DNA from: Bradyrhizobium vignae
Lineage (GTDB): Bacteria; Pseudomonadota; Alphaproteobacteria; Rhizobiales; Xanthobacteraceae
NCBI RefSeq assembly: GCF_004114425.1
Contig: NZ_RDQF01000039.1
Span: forward strand, 1-64,000
Reading direction: 5' to 3'
Length of the DNA: 64,000 nt
The notes beneath the pieces were generated by a model. That model ran no database searches. It had not been told where the DNA came from and saw only the letters and a list, made by a program, of their open reading frames with translations. Positions within the stretch are counted from its first letter, which is position 1; each line of letters starts with the position of its first letter. Positions 34,344 to 44,967 of the stretch are shown here, one piece after another. The translations under genes were made by a program, and so were the position numbers.

Positions 34344-35630
34344 TCAGACCGTGCGCCGTGTCTCCGGCATCACAAAGAAAATGAGCAAGAGCCCCGCCGC
34401 GGCAACGCCGGACAGCCCGACGAACGCCGTGGCATTGCCGAACTTGTCGCTGACATAGCCGCCAAGCACCGTGCTCAACGACGCGCCGATGCCGGTTGCG
34501 GTGCCGACGATTCCCTGCGCCAAGTTGAAATGCCCCGTGCCAAAGGCAACGTCGGCGACGATCAGCGGGACCATCACCGCGAACACCGCCGCGGTAATGC
34601 CGTCGAACACTTGCACGAGAACCAGGAGATACGGATCGCGCACGGTCGCAAACAAGAGGCCACGAATCGCCAGCGCGCCGAATCCGATCAACAGCAGGGG
34701 CCGCCGGCCCCAGAGCTGCGCCTTGCGTCCGACCGTCGGCGACAGCAGCGCCACGATCGCCTGCGGGACGACGATGCAAAAGGCGACGAGCACCGTTGCC
34801 CATTGGCTCGACCGTGCCGTCACCGCGCTCGCCATCAGCGGCATCATCGCGGCGTTCCCGAGGTGCAACAAGAGCACACTGAGTGCGAAGACGATGAGCG
34901 GACGCTGCCGGATCAGGTGCCAGATATTGGTGTCGCCGCGATCGGCGGCTTCGGGCGGCATCTCACCGTGACAGCGCCTGATGTCGATCTCATTCTCGCG
35001 GATGCGCGACAGCGCGATCAGGGTCGGGATCGCGAGCAGGAAGGTGACCAGGAACACCGAGCGGCTCGACAGGAGATAGCCCGCGGTGCCCATCACCGCC
35101 GCCGCGACGCCATTGCCCAGTGAGGCGAAGCGCGCGTTGCGGCCGAGCCGCTCGCCGATCGCGATCGGGCCGACGAGGCCGAGGCTGATCGCCGCGATCG
35201 CAGGCCCGAGCACGCAGCTCGCCATCGCATGCAGCGTGGCGGCGGTCACCACGACGGGGAAGATCGGCATCGCGGCATAGGCCAGCGCGCAAGTACCGAT
35301 GGTCGCAATCGCGAGGGCGGCGACGAGACGCTCCGATTTCGCGGCATCGATAATCGCGCCCCCGGGCATCTGGCCGATCAGGGCGACAACGCCGCCGATC
35401 GACAGCACGAGGCCGATCTCGACCTGGGTCCATTTCTGCGTCGTCAGATAGACCGCGATGAAAGGACCAAATCCGGTCTGCACGTCGGCGAGGAAGAAGA
35501 TGAACCAGTCGAGGCCGCGCAGGCTCTGGCGCGACGGCGCCGGAATGCCTGCAGCCGACGGCGCAACGACGTTGTCCTGCTCGACGCGGCCGCTGCGATC
35601 TGCATGGGTCAGCTTCCTCGACAACAGCAC
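34344..35630 (-). CDS. MFS transporter
   Basis: A 428-residue major facilitator with a 40-residue cytoplasmic N-terminus and about twelve membrane segments, beginning LDWFIFFLADVQTGFGPFIAVYL. The TTQKWTQVEIGLVLSIGG loop is typical of a subgroup often near PRC-barrel proteins. It lies 23 bases downstream of the PRC-barrel gene on the same strand, so probably one transcript. Substrate unknown. Confidence 0.85.
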   Translation of the reverse strand: MLLSRKLTHADRSGRVEQDNVVAPSAAGIPAPSRQSLRGLDWFIFFLADVQTGFGPFIAVYLTTQKWTQVEIGLVLSIGGVVALIGQMPGGAIIDAAKSERLVAALAIATIGTCALAYAAMPIFPVVVTAATLHAMASCVLGPAIAAISLGLVGPIAIGERLGRNARFASLGNGVAAAVMGTAGYLLSSRSVFLVTFLLAIPTLIALSRIRENEIDIRRCHGEMPPEAADRGDTNIWHLIRQRPLIVFALSVLLLHLGNAAMMPLMASAVTARSSQWATVLVAFCIVVPQAIVALLSPTVGRKAQLWGRRPLLLIGFGALAIRGLLFATVRDPYLLVLVQVFDGITAAVFAVMVPLIVADVAFGTGHFNLAQGIVGTATGIGASLSTVLGGYVSDKFGNATAFVGLSGVAAAGLLLIFFVMPETRRTV

Positions 35631-35653
35631 GGGCGGTCAGCCCTCCCTGCACC

Positions 35654-36175
35654 TCACTGGATCGCTTGCAGCGGCTGAAGGCTGCCGGACGCGCCGAGCA
35701 CGACGATCGGCGTGTCTTCCTTGTATTCCGGCGCGGCCGCGACCTGCGCCTTGTTCAGTTCCAACGTGATGCTGTCCTTCTTGTTGGCGATCTTGCCGAA
35801 GCGCAGCGCGTTCCAGTCCACCACGATCTTGCGGCTGCCGACGCCGAGAAAGCCGCCGAAATCGATCACCGCGGCGCGGACATGGCCGGTGCGATCGACG
35901 ATGACGTCGACGATGCGGCCCATGTCCTCGCCGGCGGCGCTGCGAACGTCGCGGCCGAGCACGCCGTGGGCCTCGCTCGCGCCGATGATGGTCACCGAGG
36001 GTGGCGGCGCGGCGTCCTTGGGCGTCACTGGAACGGTCGAGGCCGGCGGCTGCGCCGTCGCCGGCGCATTCGCTTCATCCTGGCCTGCGGGCTGATCCTC
36101 TGCGGCGCGCAATGGTCCGACCGCGAGGGCAACCATAATCGCCACACCCAGGATCAACGCTCCGATCGCACGCAT
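35654..36175 (-). CDS. Exported PRC-barrel domain protein
   Basis: A 173-residue protein: signal peptide (MRAIGALILGVAIMVALAVG...LRA), a proline/alanine-rich linker, and a PRC-barrel from about residue 70 (GVLGRDVRSAAGEDMGRIVDVIVD ... AVIDFGGFLGVGSRKI). Such exported PRC-barrel proteins are common in Bradyrhizobium; they may bind partners at the envelope. It is 23 bases downstream of the debranching enzyme gene and upstream of an MFS gene. Confidence 0.82.
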   Translation of the reverse strand: MRAIGALILGVAIMVALAVGPLRAAEDQPAGQDEANAPATAQPPASTVPVTPKDAAPPPSVTIIGASEAHGVLGRDVRSAAGEDMGRIVDVIVDRTGHVRAAVIDFGGFLGVGSRKIVVDWNALRFGKIANKKDSITLELNKAQVAAAPEYKEDTPIVVLGASGSLQPLQAIQ

Positions 36176-36198
36176 GATACCCTCCTCACGACGCGCCG

Positions 36199-38403
36199 CT
36201 AGTGAGCCAGCACGATCGAGACCTGGATCTGGCCGCGCGTGCGCAATACCTCGAGCGCGACGTCGTCGCCATGCCGGCTAACACGCAGGTCCACGCTGGA
36301 CTGGCCGAGGCGCAGATCGCGCAGGATCACCTCGTTGAGGAACGCCGGCAGATGCGGATTGCGCAGGCGAATCTCGCCGCGCGTCACGTCGAACTCGAGA
36401 CCGAGCGCCGCCTCCAGCAGCGTGAACGGCGTCGCGCTGGCCCAGGCCTGAGGCGCGCAGGCGACCGGATAGAGCGTCGGGCCGCGCCGTTTCTCGCGCC
36501 GGAACCCGCAGAACAATTCGGGCAACCGGCGCAGATCCATGTAGGTCGCAGCATCGAACAGCCCCTTGAAGACATGCGCCACCGAGTGCTTGAGGCCGTA
36601 GCGCGCGAGCCCGAGCGCGATCAGCGCATTGTCGTGCGGCCAGATCGACCCGTTATGATAGGACATCGGGTTGTAGCGCACCTCGCCTTGCGCGACGGTG
36701 CGGATGCCCCAGCCCGAGAAGAAATGCGGCCGCATCAGATCGGCAGCAACGAGGCGCGCGCGGTCCTCGCGGATCATGCCGCTGAACAGGATCTGCCCGG
36801 CATTCGAGGTCCTGACCTTGCAGGGTCGCTTCTTGCCGTCGAGCGCGAGCGCATAGGTGCCGAGCTCCTCGCACCAGAACGCCTTCTCGAAGCGCTCGGC
36901 GAGCGCCCTGGCTTCGCTCTCGAGCCTGCGCATGCAGTCCGATTTGCCGAGCCGCAGCGCGCAACGCGCGGCGAGCTGCTTGGCAGCAAAGACGTAGCCC
37001 TGGACTTCCGCGAGCGCGATATTGCCCTCTGCAAGCTGGCCGTCGGCATGGAAGATCGCGTCGTAGGAGTCCTTCCAGCCCTGGTTGGCCAGCCCCTTCT
37101 CGGTCGCACGCTGGTATTCGACGAAGCCGTCCTGGTCGGGATCGCCGGGACCGTCGATCCAGGCCAGGCCCGCCTCGATCGTCGGCCAGAGCTCGATCAA
37201 GGTGGCCTCGTCGCCGGTGCGCTCGAAATAGCTGCCCGCGAGCAGCACGAACAGCGCGGTCGAATCGACACTGCCGTAATAATGCGCGAACGGCACCTCC
37301 CCGAGCGCCGCCATCTCGCCGCCGCGCATCTCGTGCAGGATCTTTCCGGGCGCGGCGTCCGCGAACGGATCGATTGCCGTGGCCTGAAAATGCCCGAGCC
37401 GGCGCAAGACACCTTTGGCGACGCGCGGATCGACCCAGAGCATCTGCAGCGCGGTGATGAGACCGTCGCGCCCGAATGTCGTCGAGTACCAGGGAATGCC
37501 GGCATAGGGGTACCGCCCCTGCGGGGTCTCGGTCATCAGCATGTTGAGGTCGGCCATGGCCTGGCACAGCACCTCGTTGAAGATATTGTTGGAGGTCTCG
37601 ATGCTGGCAGCGCCCATCGTCGACTGCCGCATCTCGCGGCGATGAGCCAGAAGGCCCGGAAAGAACCGCGCCGGCCGTTCCGTCACCGGCCGGTTGCAGG
37701 AGACGGCGACGAACAGCGATTTGGCCTGGTGCGGATCGAGCTCGAGCTGCCAGGTCGCGGCATTCACGGACAGCGTGGTGGGACGCGGGTCGACATGCAG
37801 GCCGGTGGTGCGCTCGGCGTCGTCAAGGCCGCGATACTCGAACAGCACGTCGGTCGGACCCAACAGGCGGCTCGTGCCGGTCCCGCGGCGCGGGCGCCGC
37901 TCGCCGCGCACCTCGAACAGATCGGCGAAGTCATTGTCGAACAGCAGCGTCAGCTCGAAGCTGGCGCGCGCGTCGCCGTGGTTCTGCACGCCAATGCGCT
38001 GATAGGCGGCACCGCGCCACAGGAAGATCGTGCGCACGATGTGCAGCAGATCCTTTTGCAACAAGAGGCGGCCTTGGCGGTAGATGTCGGGATTGGTGAG
38101 ATCGACCGTCAACGCCGAATTGTCGTCGCGCAAATTCGAGCCGAGCAGCAGCGGCTGGAGATCGTCGAGCACGAGCTCCAGCCGCGCCAGATAGCGCGTG
38201 TCGCAGTGAAACAGACCGTCCGGCCCGCCCGCCGAAGCGCCGATGTCGCCATGGCTGTCGAGCACGATGAAGGTGTCGTCGTGCTTGAGGGATCGCCGCG
38301 GCCGGGCGGCGGGCCCCGTCATCGGAATGTAGAACGTCTGCTCCGCGACGGCTTCCGTCGCCTGCGATATGGATACGATCTGGGTTACGGTTTCGGCTGC
38401 CAT
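36199..38403 (-). CDS. Amylo-alpha-1,6-glucosidase (glycogen debranching type)
   Basis: A 734-residue protein. The N-terminal domain (residues 40-240, HDDTFIVLDSHGDI ... GLFHCDTRYLARLE) is the glycogen-debranching N-terminal type; the alpha-toroid catalytic domain follows, with the family motif WYSTTFGRDGLIT near residue 310 and NPMSYHNGSIWPHDNALIA at about 580. It would cleave alpha-1,6 branches or act on related glucans in the cytoplasm. It lies 58 bases downstream of an ABC exporter gene on the same strand, opposite a glycosyltransferase gene. Confidence 0.88.
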   Translation of the reverse strand: MAAETVTQIVSISQATEAVAEQTFYIPMTGPAARPRRSLKHDDTFIVLDSHGDIGASAGGPDGLFHCDTRYLARLELVLDDLQPLLLGSNLRDDNSALTVDLTNPDIYRQGRLLLQKDLLHIVRTIFLWRGAAYQRIGVQNHGDARASFELTLLFDNDFADLFEVRGERRPRRGTGTSRLLGPTDVLFEYRGLDDAERTTGLHVDPRPTTLSVNAATWQLELDPHQAKSLFVAVSCNRPVTERPARFFPGLLAHRREMRQSTMGAASIETSNNIFNEVLCQAMADLNMLMTETPQGRYPYAGIPWYSTTFGRDGLITALQMLWVDPRVAKGVLRRLGHFQATAIDPFADAAPGKILHEMRGGEMAALGEVPFAHYYGSVDSTALFVLLAGSYFERTGDEATLIELWPTIEAGLAWIDGPGDPDQDGFVEYQRATEKGLANQGWKDSYDAIFHADGQLAEGNIALAEVQGYVFAAKQLAARCALRLGKSDCMRRLESEARALAERFEKAFWCEELGTYALALDGKKRPCKVRTSNAGQILFSGMIREDRARLVAADLMRPHFFSGWGIRTVAQGEVRYNPMSYHNGSIWPHDNALIALGLARYGLKHSVAHVFKGLFDAATYMDLRRLPELFCGFRREKRRGPTLYPVACAPQAWASATPFTLLEAALGLEFDVTRGEIRLRNPHLPAFLNEVILRDLRLGQSSVDLRVSRHGDDVALEVLRTRGQIQVSIVLAH

Positions 38404-38461
38404 GAGCTGCTCCCCTGCGCCTTGATTCGAAACGCAACCAACGCGAACGAGACGGCTGGAT

Positions 38462-40225
<1,764 letters not shown>

Positions 40226-40500
40226 ATGGCTATCGCCCCGTTATGCTGATTTTCGTTTCGTCACTGGTCGAGTGAACATCGACCACTTCGCCTCGGTTCC
40301 CGGGCAAGCTCATCACGACATGCGGATACGGACGATCTGCGAAGATGTGGTGGCAGCATCGCGACGATCCCCTGACGTGTCGAATATGTAACGTTTGGGG
40401 GAAGGAACTTCGCAGGTGCGGAAACGTTCCCTTGGCTGGCATTTGCCGGTGCCGTACAGGCGGGGGTTTTCAATCATGATCGCACAGAGGAGATGGTGAG

Positions 40501-41571
40501 ATGCGCATCGCGCAGGTAGCTCCGTTGACGGAGGCTGTTCCACCCAAGCTGTATGGCGGCACCGAGCGGGTGGTGCATTGGTTGACGGAAGAGTTGGTGG
40601 CCCTTGGACACGAAGTGACATTGTTCGCCAGCGGCGACTCCCAGACGTCAGGCAAGCTGGATGCGTTGTGGCCGAAGGCGCTCCGTCTCGACGGTTCCGT
40701 GCGCGATCCCAATGCGCTGCACATGGTGCTGCTGGAGCGGGTGCGGCAAAAATGTGACGACGAGGAGTTCGACTTCCTCCACTTCCATCTCGACTACTAT
40801 CCGTGGTCGCTGTTCCACCGTCAGCCGACGCCATTCGTGACTACGCTGCACGGCCGGCTCGATCTGCCGGAGCATCAGCCGGTCTTCAATACTTTCTCCA
40901 AGATGCCCGTCATTTCGATCTCCAACGCGCAGCGGCGGCCGGTGCCGCAGGCGAACTGGGTGACGACGATCCACCACGGCCTGCCGGAGAAGCTGCTGAC
41001 GCCGAAGGCGGCAAAACAGGAATATCTCGCCGTGCTCGGCCGCATCGCGCCGGAGAAGGGCGTCGACCGCGCCATCAAGATCGCAACCCATTGCGGTATT
41101 CCGCTGAAGATCGCGGCCAAGGTCGATCGCGCCGATCAGGATTACTACGACGAATTGATCCGGCCGATGATCGAGAACAATCCGCTGGTCGACTTCATCG
41201 GCGAGATCAGCGATCACGAGAAGTCCGATTTCCTGAGCGGCGCGCTCGGGCTTCTGCTGCCGATCGACTGGCCGGAGCCGTTCGGCCTCGTCATGATCGA
41301 GGCCATGGCGTGCGGAACGCCGGTCGTCGCCTTCAACCGGGGCTCGGTGCCGGAGATCATCGATGAGGGCCTCACCGGCTTCATCGTCGAGGATGTCATC
41401 AGCGCGGCGGGAGTGGTGAACCGCCTTCCGCAACTCGACCGCGCCGCGATCCGCAAGCAGTTCGAGACGCGCTTCACGGCACGCCGCATGGCGCTGGACT
41501 ATCTCGCGGCCTACCGCAGCCTGACCGAGGCAAAGGCGCCGCGGATCAAGCTGGTGAGCAGCGCAGAGTAG
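40501..41571 (+). CDS. Glycosyltransferase family 4 protein
   Basis: A 356-residue GT-B glycosyltransferase. The N-terminus MRIAQVAPLTEAVPPKLYGGTE is split as MRIAQVAPLTEA and KLYGGTERVV; the donor-binding region PEPFGLVMIEAMACGTPVVA contains the EX7E-type pair. It transfers a sugar from a nucleotide donor in the cytoplasm. The 275-base gap to the divergent ABC transporter gene holds both promoters. GGAGATGGTGAG precedes the ATG. A CCGG-rich stem follows the stop. Confidence 0.88.
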   Translation: MRIAQVAPLTEAVPPKLYGGTERVVHWLTEELVALGHEVTLFASGDSQTSGKLDALWPKALRLDGSVRDPNALHMVLLERVRQKCDDEEFDFLHFHLDYYPWSLFHRQPTPFVTTLHGRLDLPEHQPVFNTFSKMPVISISNAQRRPVPQANWVTTIHHGLPEKLLTPKAAKQEYLAVLGRIAPEKGVDRAIKIATHCGIPLKIAAKVDRADQDYYDELIRPMIENNPLVDFIGEISDHEKSDFLSGALGLLLPIDWPEPFGLVMIEAMACGTPVVAFNRGSVPEIIDEGLTGFIVEDVISAAGVVNRLPQLDRAAIRKQFETRFTARRMALDYLAAYRSLTEAKAPRIKLVSSAE

Positions 41572-41586
41572 CTGGTCGCTCTCACC

Positions 41587-41772
41587 TCAAGGCACACTGT
41601 CATGCCCCGGCTTGACCGGGGCATCCGGTACTCCGCAGCTTCTCGGCTCAAGCACCGCGGTCTCATCGTCGAAGTCGCGCGTATCGGAAAACGGCAGCGC
41701 GTTGAGCATGGCCGCGTGCTGCGCGACCACGGAGGGCGTTGCGTCCTTCGGCTCGTTGATGATGTCGGTCAT
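41587..41772 (-). pseudogene. Alkylsulfatase remnant, N-terminal fragment
   Basis: The frame starting MTDIINEPKDATPS with VAQHAAMLNALPFSDTRDFDD resembles the first 40-45 residues of SDS/alkyl sulfatases of the metallo-beta-lactamase type, which normally run past 600 residues. After DFDD the sequence changes into translated repeat DNA and stops at 61 residues. GGGAGGGGAGG before the ATG is intact. This is the stump of a gene whose body has been lost; the repeat at 41599-41626 lies at the break. Confidence 0.55.
41599..41626. repeat. Dispersed repeat with CCGG-rich hairpin
   Basis: TGTCATGCCCCGG-CTTGA-CCGGGGCATCC, a common Bradyrhizobium repeat half-element with a seven-pair stem. It lies 28 bases after the glycosyltransferase stop and may end that transcript. 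It also marks the broken end of the alkylsulfatase remnant. Confidence 0.7.
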
Positions 41773-41823
41773 GTTTGTTTCCTCCCCTCCCGTGTCTATC
41801 TGGCGGTTGGCAAGAAAAGGATA

Positions 41824-41912
41824 CGTAGCCCGGATTGCGCGCAGCGCAATCCGGGATTCTCTTGCGTCAGGACGAAGCTCCCGGATTACGCTTGCGCTCC
41901 ATCCCATCTACG
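41824..41912. repeat. Dispersed palindromic repeat
   Basis: The element runs from CGTAGCCCGG to CATCTACG and includes a perfect stem CCCGGATTGCGC-GCA-GCGCAATCCGGG at 41829-41855. It belongs to the GTAGCCCGGAT...ATCCGGG repeat type widespread in Bradyrhizobium. It fills the space between the alkylsulfatase and dctM remnants. Confidence 0.75.
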
Positions 41913-41926
41913 ACGTTTTCGTCCGG

Positions 41927-42257
41927 CTACATCCCCAGCAGCCGTGGCAGCCACAACGACAGGCCGGGCCAATAGGTCACCACCACCAGGAATCCGAGCA
42001 TGGTCAGCAGCCACGGCCACACCGCCACCGTGAGCTCGGTGATGCCCATCTTGGCGATGCCCGAGGCGACGTAGAGGTTGAGGCCGACGGGCGGATGGCA
42101 CAGTCCGACCTCCATGTTGACCGTCATCAGGATGCCGAAATGAATGGGGTCGATGCCGAGCTTGACCGCGACGGGAAACAGGATCGGGGCCATGATCAGG
42201 ATGATCGAGGACGGCTCCATCACGTTGCCAGCCAGCAGCAGCAGCAGGTTGACGAGC
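41927..42257 (-). pseudogene. dctM: TRAP transporter large permease DctM, C-terminal fragment
   Basis: About 108 residues matching the end of DctM: VNLLLLLAGNVMEPSS, then ILFPVAVKLGIDPIHFG, MEVGLCHPPVGLNLYVASG and a final membrane segment. A full DctM has about 430 residues and twelve or more segments; here the first 320 or so are absent and the fragment joins directly to dctQ in another frame. The remaining internal ATG at 42223 has no binding site. It cannot form a permease by itself. Confidence 0.75.
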
Positions 42258-42788
42258 GGAGCCGAGCGGGATGGTGAGATACACCATCCACATCGGCGCT
42301 TCGAGATCGTTGGACTGCTGACCGGTCTGCCACATCTGGCTGACGAACGCGGCGCCGAAATAGGCGACGATGGCGGTGAACAGCGCGCCGCAGAGAAGGC
42401 CGAAGGTGATCACGCGCCGGCGCGATCCGCCCGGGAGGATATTGACCAGGACGTCGACGCCGACATGGATGCCGGTCCGCACGCCGTAGGCGGCGCCGAA
42501 TTTCGCCATCCAGATGAACATGTAGATGCAGAGCTCCTGCGCCCAGGACAGGTCGAGCGAGGCAAGCCAGGCGAACGCGGCGCGCGCGGACTCGGCGAGA
42601 AAGGCCAGGTTGCGGGCTTCCGCCCATCTGGCGATGTCGATCGACAGTCCGGCGCCGTAGCGATGCAGCACCGCGACGAAGATGAGCGACGTCGCAGCCG
42701 CGATCATCGTCGCAATCAGCCATTCCTCGAGATGATCGAGAAAACGATTCAGCAAGCGCAGCAACTTGGTCCCCCCGGGTTGGATCAT
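42258..42788 (-). pseudogene. dctQ: TRAP transporter small permease DctQ, 3' truncated
   Basis: About 177 residues of a DctQ-type small permease with an N-terminal membrane segment (LIATMIAAATSLIFVAVL), LDLSWAQELCIYMFIWMAKFGAAYG and EAPMWMVYLTIPLGS. After IPLGS the original frame continues for another 120 codons only by reading dctM sequence out of frame. The last membrane part of DctQ is missing. The start MIQPGGTKLL and spacing from dctP (65 bases) are normal. Confidence 0.75.
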
Positions 42789-42853
42789 TCAAGCGCAACG
42801 GCCGGGAGCGATCACCCCCGACCGTTGGTCGTGTTCTTATTGGACCGCAGCCG

Positions 42854-43855
42854 TCAGTTCATCTTGACGTCGAGTTCCTTGGCAATGAGATCGAGCACCT
42901 CCTGCCCGACCCGCCCCTTGGCCCATTTGTAAGTCGGCTGCAACGCCTCCTGCCACGCCTTGCGGTCGGCGTCGGTGAGATAATGCAGATTGGTCTTGCC
43001 GGTCTTCTTGATCTCGGCCAGCGCATCCTCGTTCTCCTGGCGCGCGATCGAGTTGGTGTAGTCGGTCGCCTCCGCCATCGCCTTGTCGAGCTGGGTACGG
43101 ATATCAGGCGGCAGGCCGGACCAGAATTTCGAGTTGACGATCACGGCGTATTGCAGATGCGCGTGATAGGACACGGTGATGTCCTTCTGCACCTCGTAGA
43201 ACTTCTGCGTCAGATAGTTCGACGCCGTGTTCTCGCAGCCGTCGACCACGCCGGTCTGCAAGGCCTGGTAAACTTCCGAGAACGCCATGATCTGCGGAAT
43301 CGATCCCAGCAAGCGGAAATACTGGTCGGCGATCTTCGAACCGGAGATGCGGAACTTGAGGCCCTGGAAATCGGTCGGCTTCATCAGCGGCCGATTCGCG
43401 GAGACCATGTGGAAGCCGTTGTCCCAATAAGCGAGGCCGGTGATGCCCTTGGCCTCGAGCTTCTGGAACAGCCATTTGCCGACCGTACCCTTCATCGCGT
43501 TGGCGTAGGTCTGGTCGTCCTTGAACAGCCAGGGCAAGTCGAGCGCCTCGAACTCCTTGATGCCGAGCGGGGCGAACTTCGCGGTCGAGGGCGCAAGCAT
43601 CTGCACCGAACCGAGCTGCAGCGCCTCGATCTCCTCCTTGTCCTTGTAGAGCGTGGAGTTCGGATAGACTTCGACCTTGACCTTGCCGTCGGTGTATTTT
43701 TCAGCGAGCTCCTTGAACTTCAGCGCGCCCTTGCCCTTGGGGGTGTCGCTGGCGACGACGTGGCTGAACTTGATGACAATAGGACTCTGGGCTTGGGCAA
43801 TGGCGGGAGCCAAGAGAACAGCCGCGGCAGCGACCGCGGCAAACAGCTTGCGCAT
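42854..43855 (-). CDS. dctP: TRAP transporter solute-binding protein DctP
   Basis: A 333-residue periplasmic binding protein of the DctP family: signal peptide MRKLFAAVAAAAVLLAPAIA, then IKFSHVVASDTPKGKGA, the KFRISGSKIA region that holds the arginine for the carboxylate group, and VDGCENTASNYLTQKFYEVQK. It would bind C4-dicarboxylates or similar acids. The start at 43855 is preceded by GGGAGG. The gene looks intact although its permease genes downstream are broken, so it may have no working partner here. Confidence 0.88.
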   Translation of the reverse strand: MRKLFAAVAAAAVLLAPAIAQAQSPIVIKFSHVVASDTPKGKGALKFKELAEKYTDGKVKVEVYPNSTLYKDKEEIEALQLGSVQMLAPSTAKFAPLGIKEFEALDLPWLFKDDQTYANAMKGTVGKWLFQKLEAKGITGLAYWDNGFHMVSANRPLMKPTDFQGLKFRISGSKIADQYFRLLGSIPQIMAFSEVYQALQTGVVDGCENTASNYLTQKFYEVQKDITVSYHAHLQYAVIVNSKFWSGLPPDIRTQLDKAMAEATDYTNSIARQENEDALAEIKKTGKTNLHYLTDADRKAWQEALQPTYKWAKGRVGQEVLDLIAKELDVKMN

Positions 43856-44053
43856 GAAGGTACCTCCCAACAACTCTGAAATCGGGTTCTTTTTGTTTTT
43901 CAGGCCAGTAGTGGCAGCAATCCGCCACGCGAACAACTAGACCTAAGCCCAATTTTGTCGAAGCCAAGCTAACTTGACGACCGCCGCATGCGCAACCCGG
44001 TGCCCGCGCGCGTCCAAGGGAGCGAGCGCTTATGCCGCATTGCGGCAGTGCAA

Positions 44054-44824
44054 TCAGCCTTTGCGCTGGGCGACCATGAAGAGGCGCCGGAACGGGAACA
44101 GCGTCTGCCCCGCCGCATTCTTCGGATAGGCCTTTGCGACGCGCATCCCATAGGCGGCTTCGAACGCCGCTTTCTCATCGCCTTGCAAGACATCGAGATA
44201 GCGCGTCAGCCAGGTCCCCTTGGTCCATTCCTTCACGGGGTTCTCGCCTTCGAGCACCTGCAGATATTCGGTCTCCCAGATGTCGATGTTGGCCGACATC
44301 GGCGCGAGAAGATCATGATAGAAGGCCGGCCCTTCCACCGGCGGCGGGGTGACGAGATGCTCCACCTTGGATCGCCACGGACCGTCTAGCGCGGTCTCGC
44401 CGATCAGCACATGCGAAGGCGCGAGAAAATTGCGCGGCATCTGCACCGCGAGCATGCCGCCACGCGTCACCTTCTCCATCAGCGACGGAAACAGTGCCGC
44501 ATGATCGGGCAGCCAGTGCAGTGCGGCATTGGAATAGATCAAGTCGTAGTGCTGTGTGGGGCGCCAATGGCCGAGATCCTCATGCGACCACTCCACATCA
44601 GGCGCGGCCTTCCGTCCCGCGGCAACCATCTCAGCCGAGCCCTCGACGCCAGTCACACGTGCATCCGGCCAGCGCTCCCTGATCAATTTGGTGACGTTGC
44701 CTGCGCCGGCGCCGAGATCGGCGATGGCGCGCGGGGCAAAATCCGGAATCCGCATCAACAGATCGACGGCGGGCCGGAGCCGATGGCCGGAGAACTTCAG
44801 ATATTGCTGCGGATCCCAGACCAT
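44054..44824 (-). CDS. tam: Trans-aconitate 2-methyltransferase
   Basis: A 256-residue SAM-dependent methyltransferase of normal Tam length. It starts MVWDPQQYLKF, with SAM motif IADLGAGAGNVTKLI, GVEGSAEMVAAGR, and YDLIYSNAALHWLPDHAAL. Tam methylates trans-aconitate, removing an inhibitor of the citric acid cycle. GAGG lies before the ATG at 44824; longer readings are not supported. Divergent from the SDR gene. Confidence 0.9.
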   Translation of the reverse strand: MVWDPQQYLKFSGHRLRPAVDLLMRIPDFAPRAIADLGAGAGNVTKLIRERWPDARVTGVEGSAEMVAAGRKAAPDVEWSHEDLGHWRPTQHYDLIYSNAALHWLPDHAALFPSLMEKVTRGGMLAVQMPRNFLAPSHVLIGETALDGPWRSKVEHLVTPPPVEGPAFYHDLLAPMSANIDIWETEYLQVLEGENPVKEWTKGTWLTRYLDVLQGDEKAAFEAAYGMRVAKAYPKNAAGQTLFPFRRLFMVAQRKG

Positions 44825-44967
44825 CTTCGCCTCTTCTTTTTCGGGTTTCCTTCGCCAGAGCTCTTGGTTACCACTGCTCGTCCCGGTCGGGCAATTCGCA
44901 AGCCTCCGGGACAGGGCAGGAAACGAACAGCAAAAAAGTAAAGCAACAACCAAGAGAGCGTGTGACC

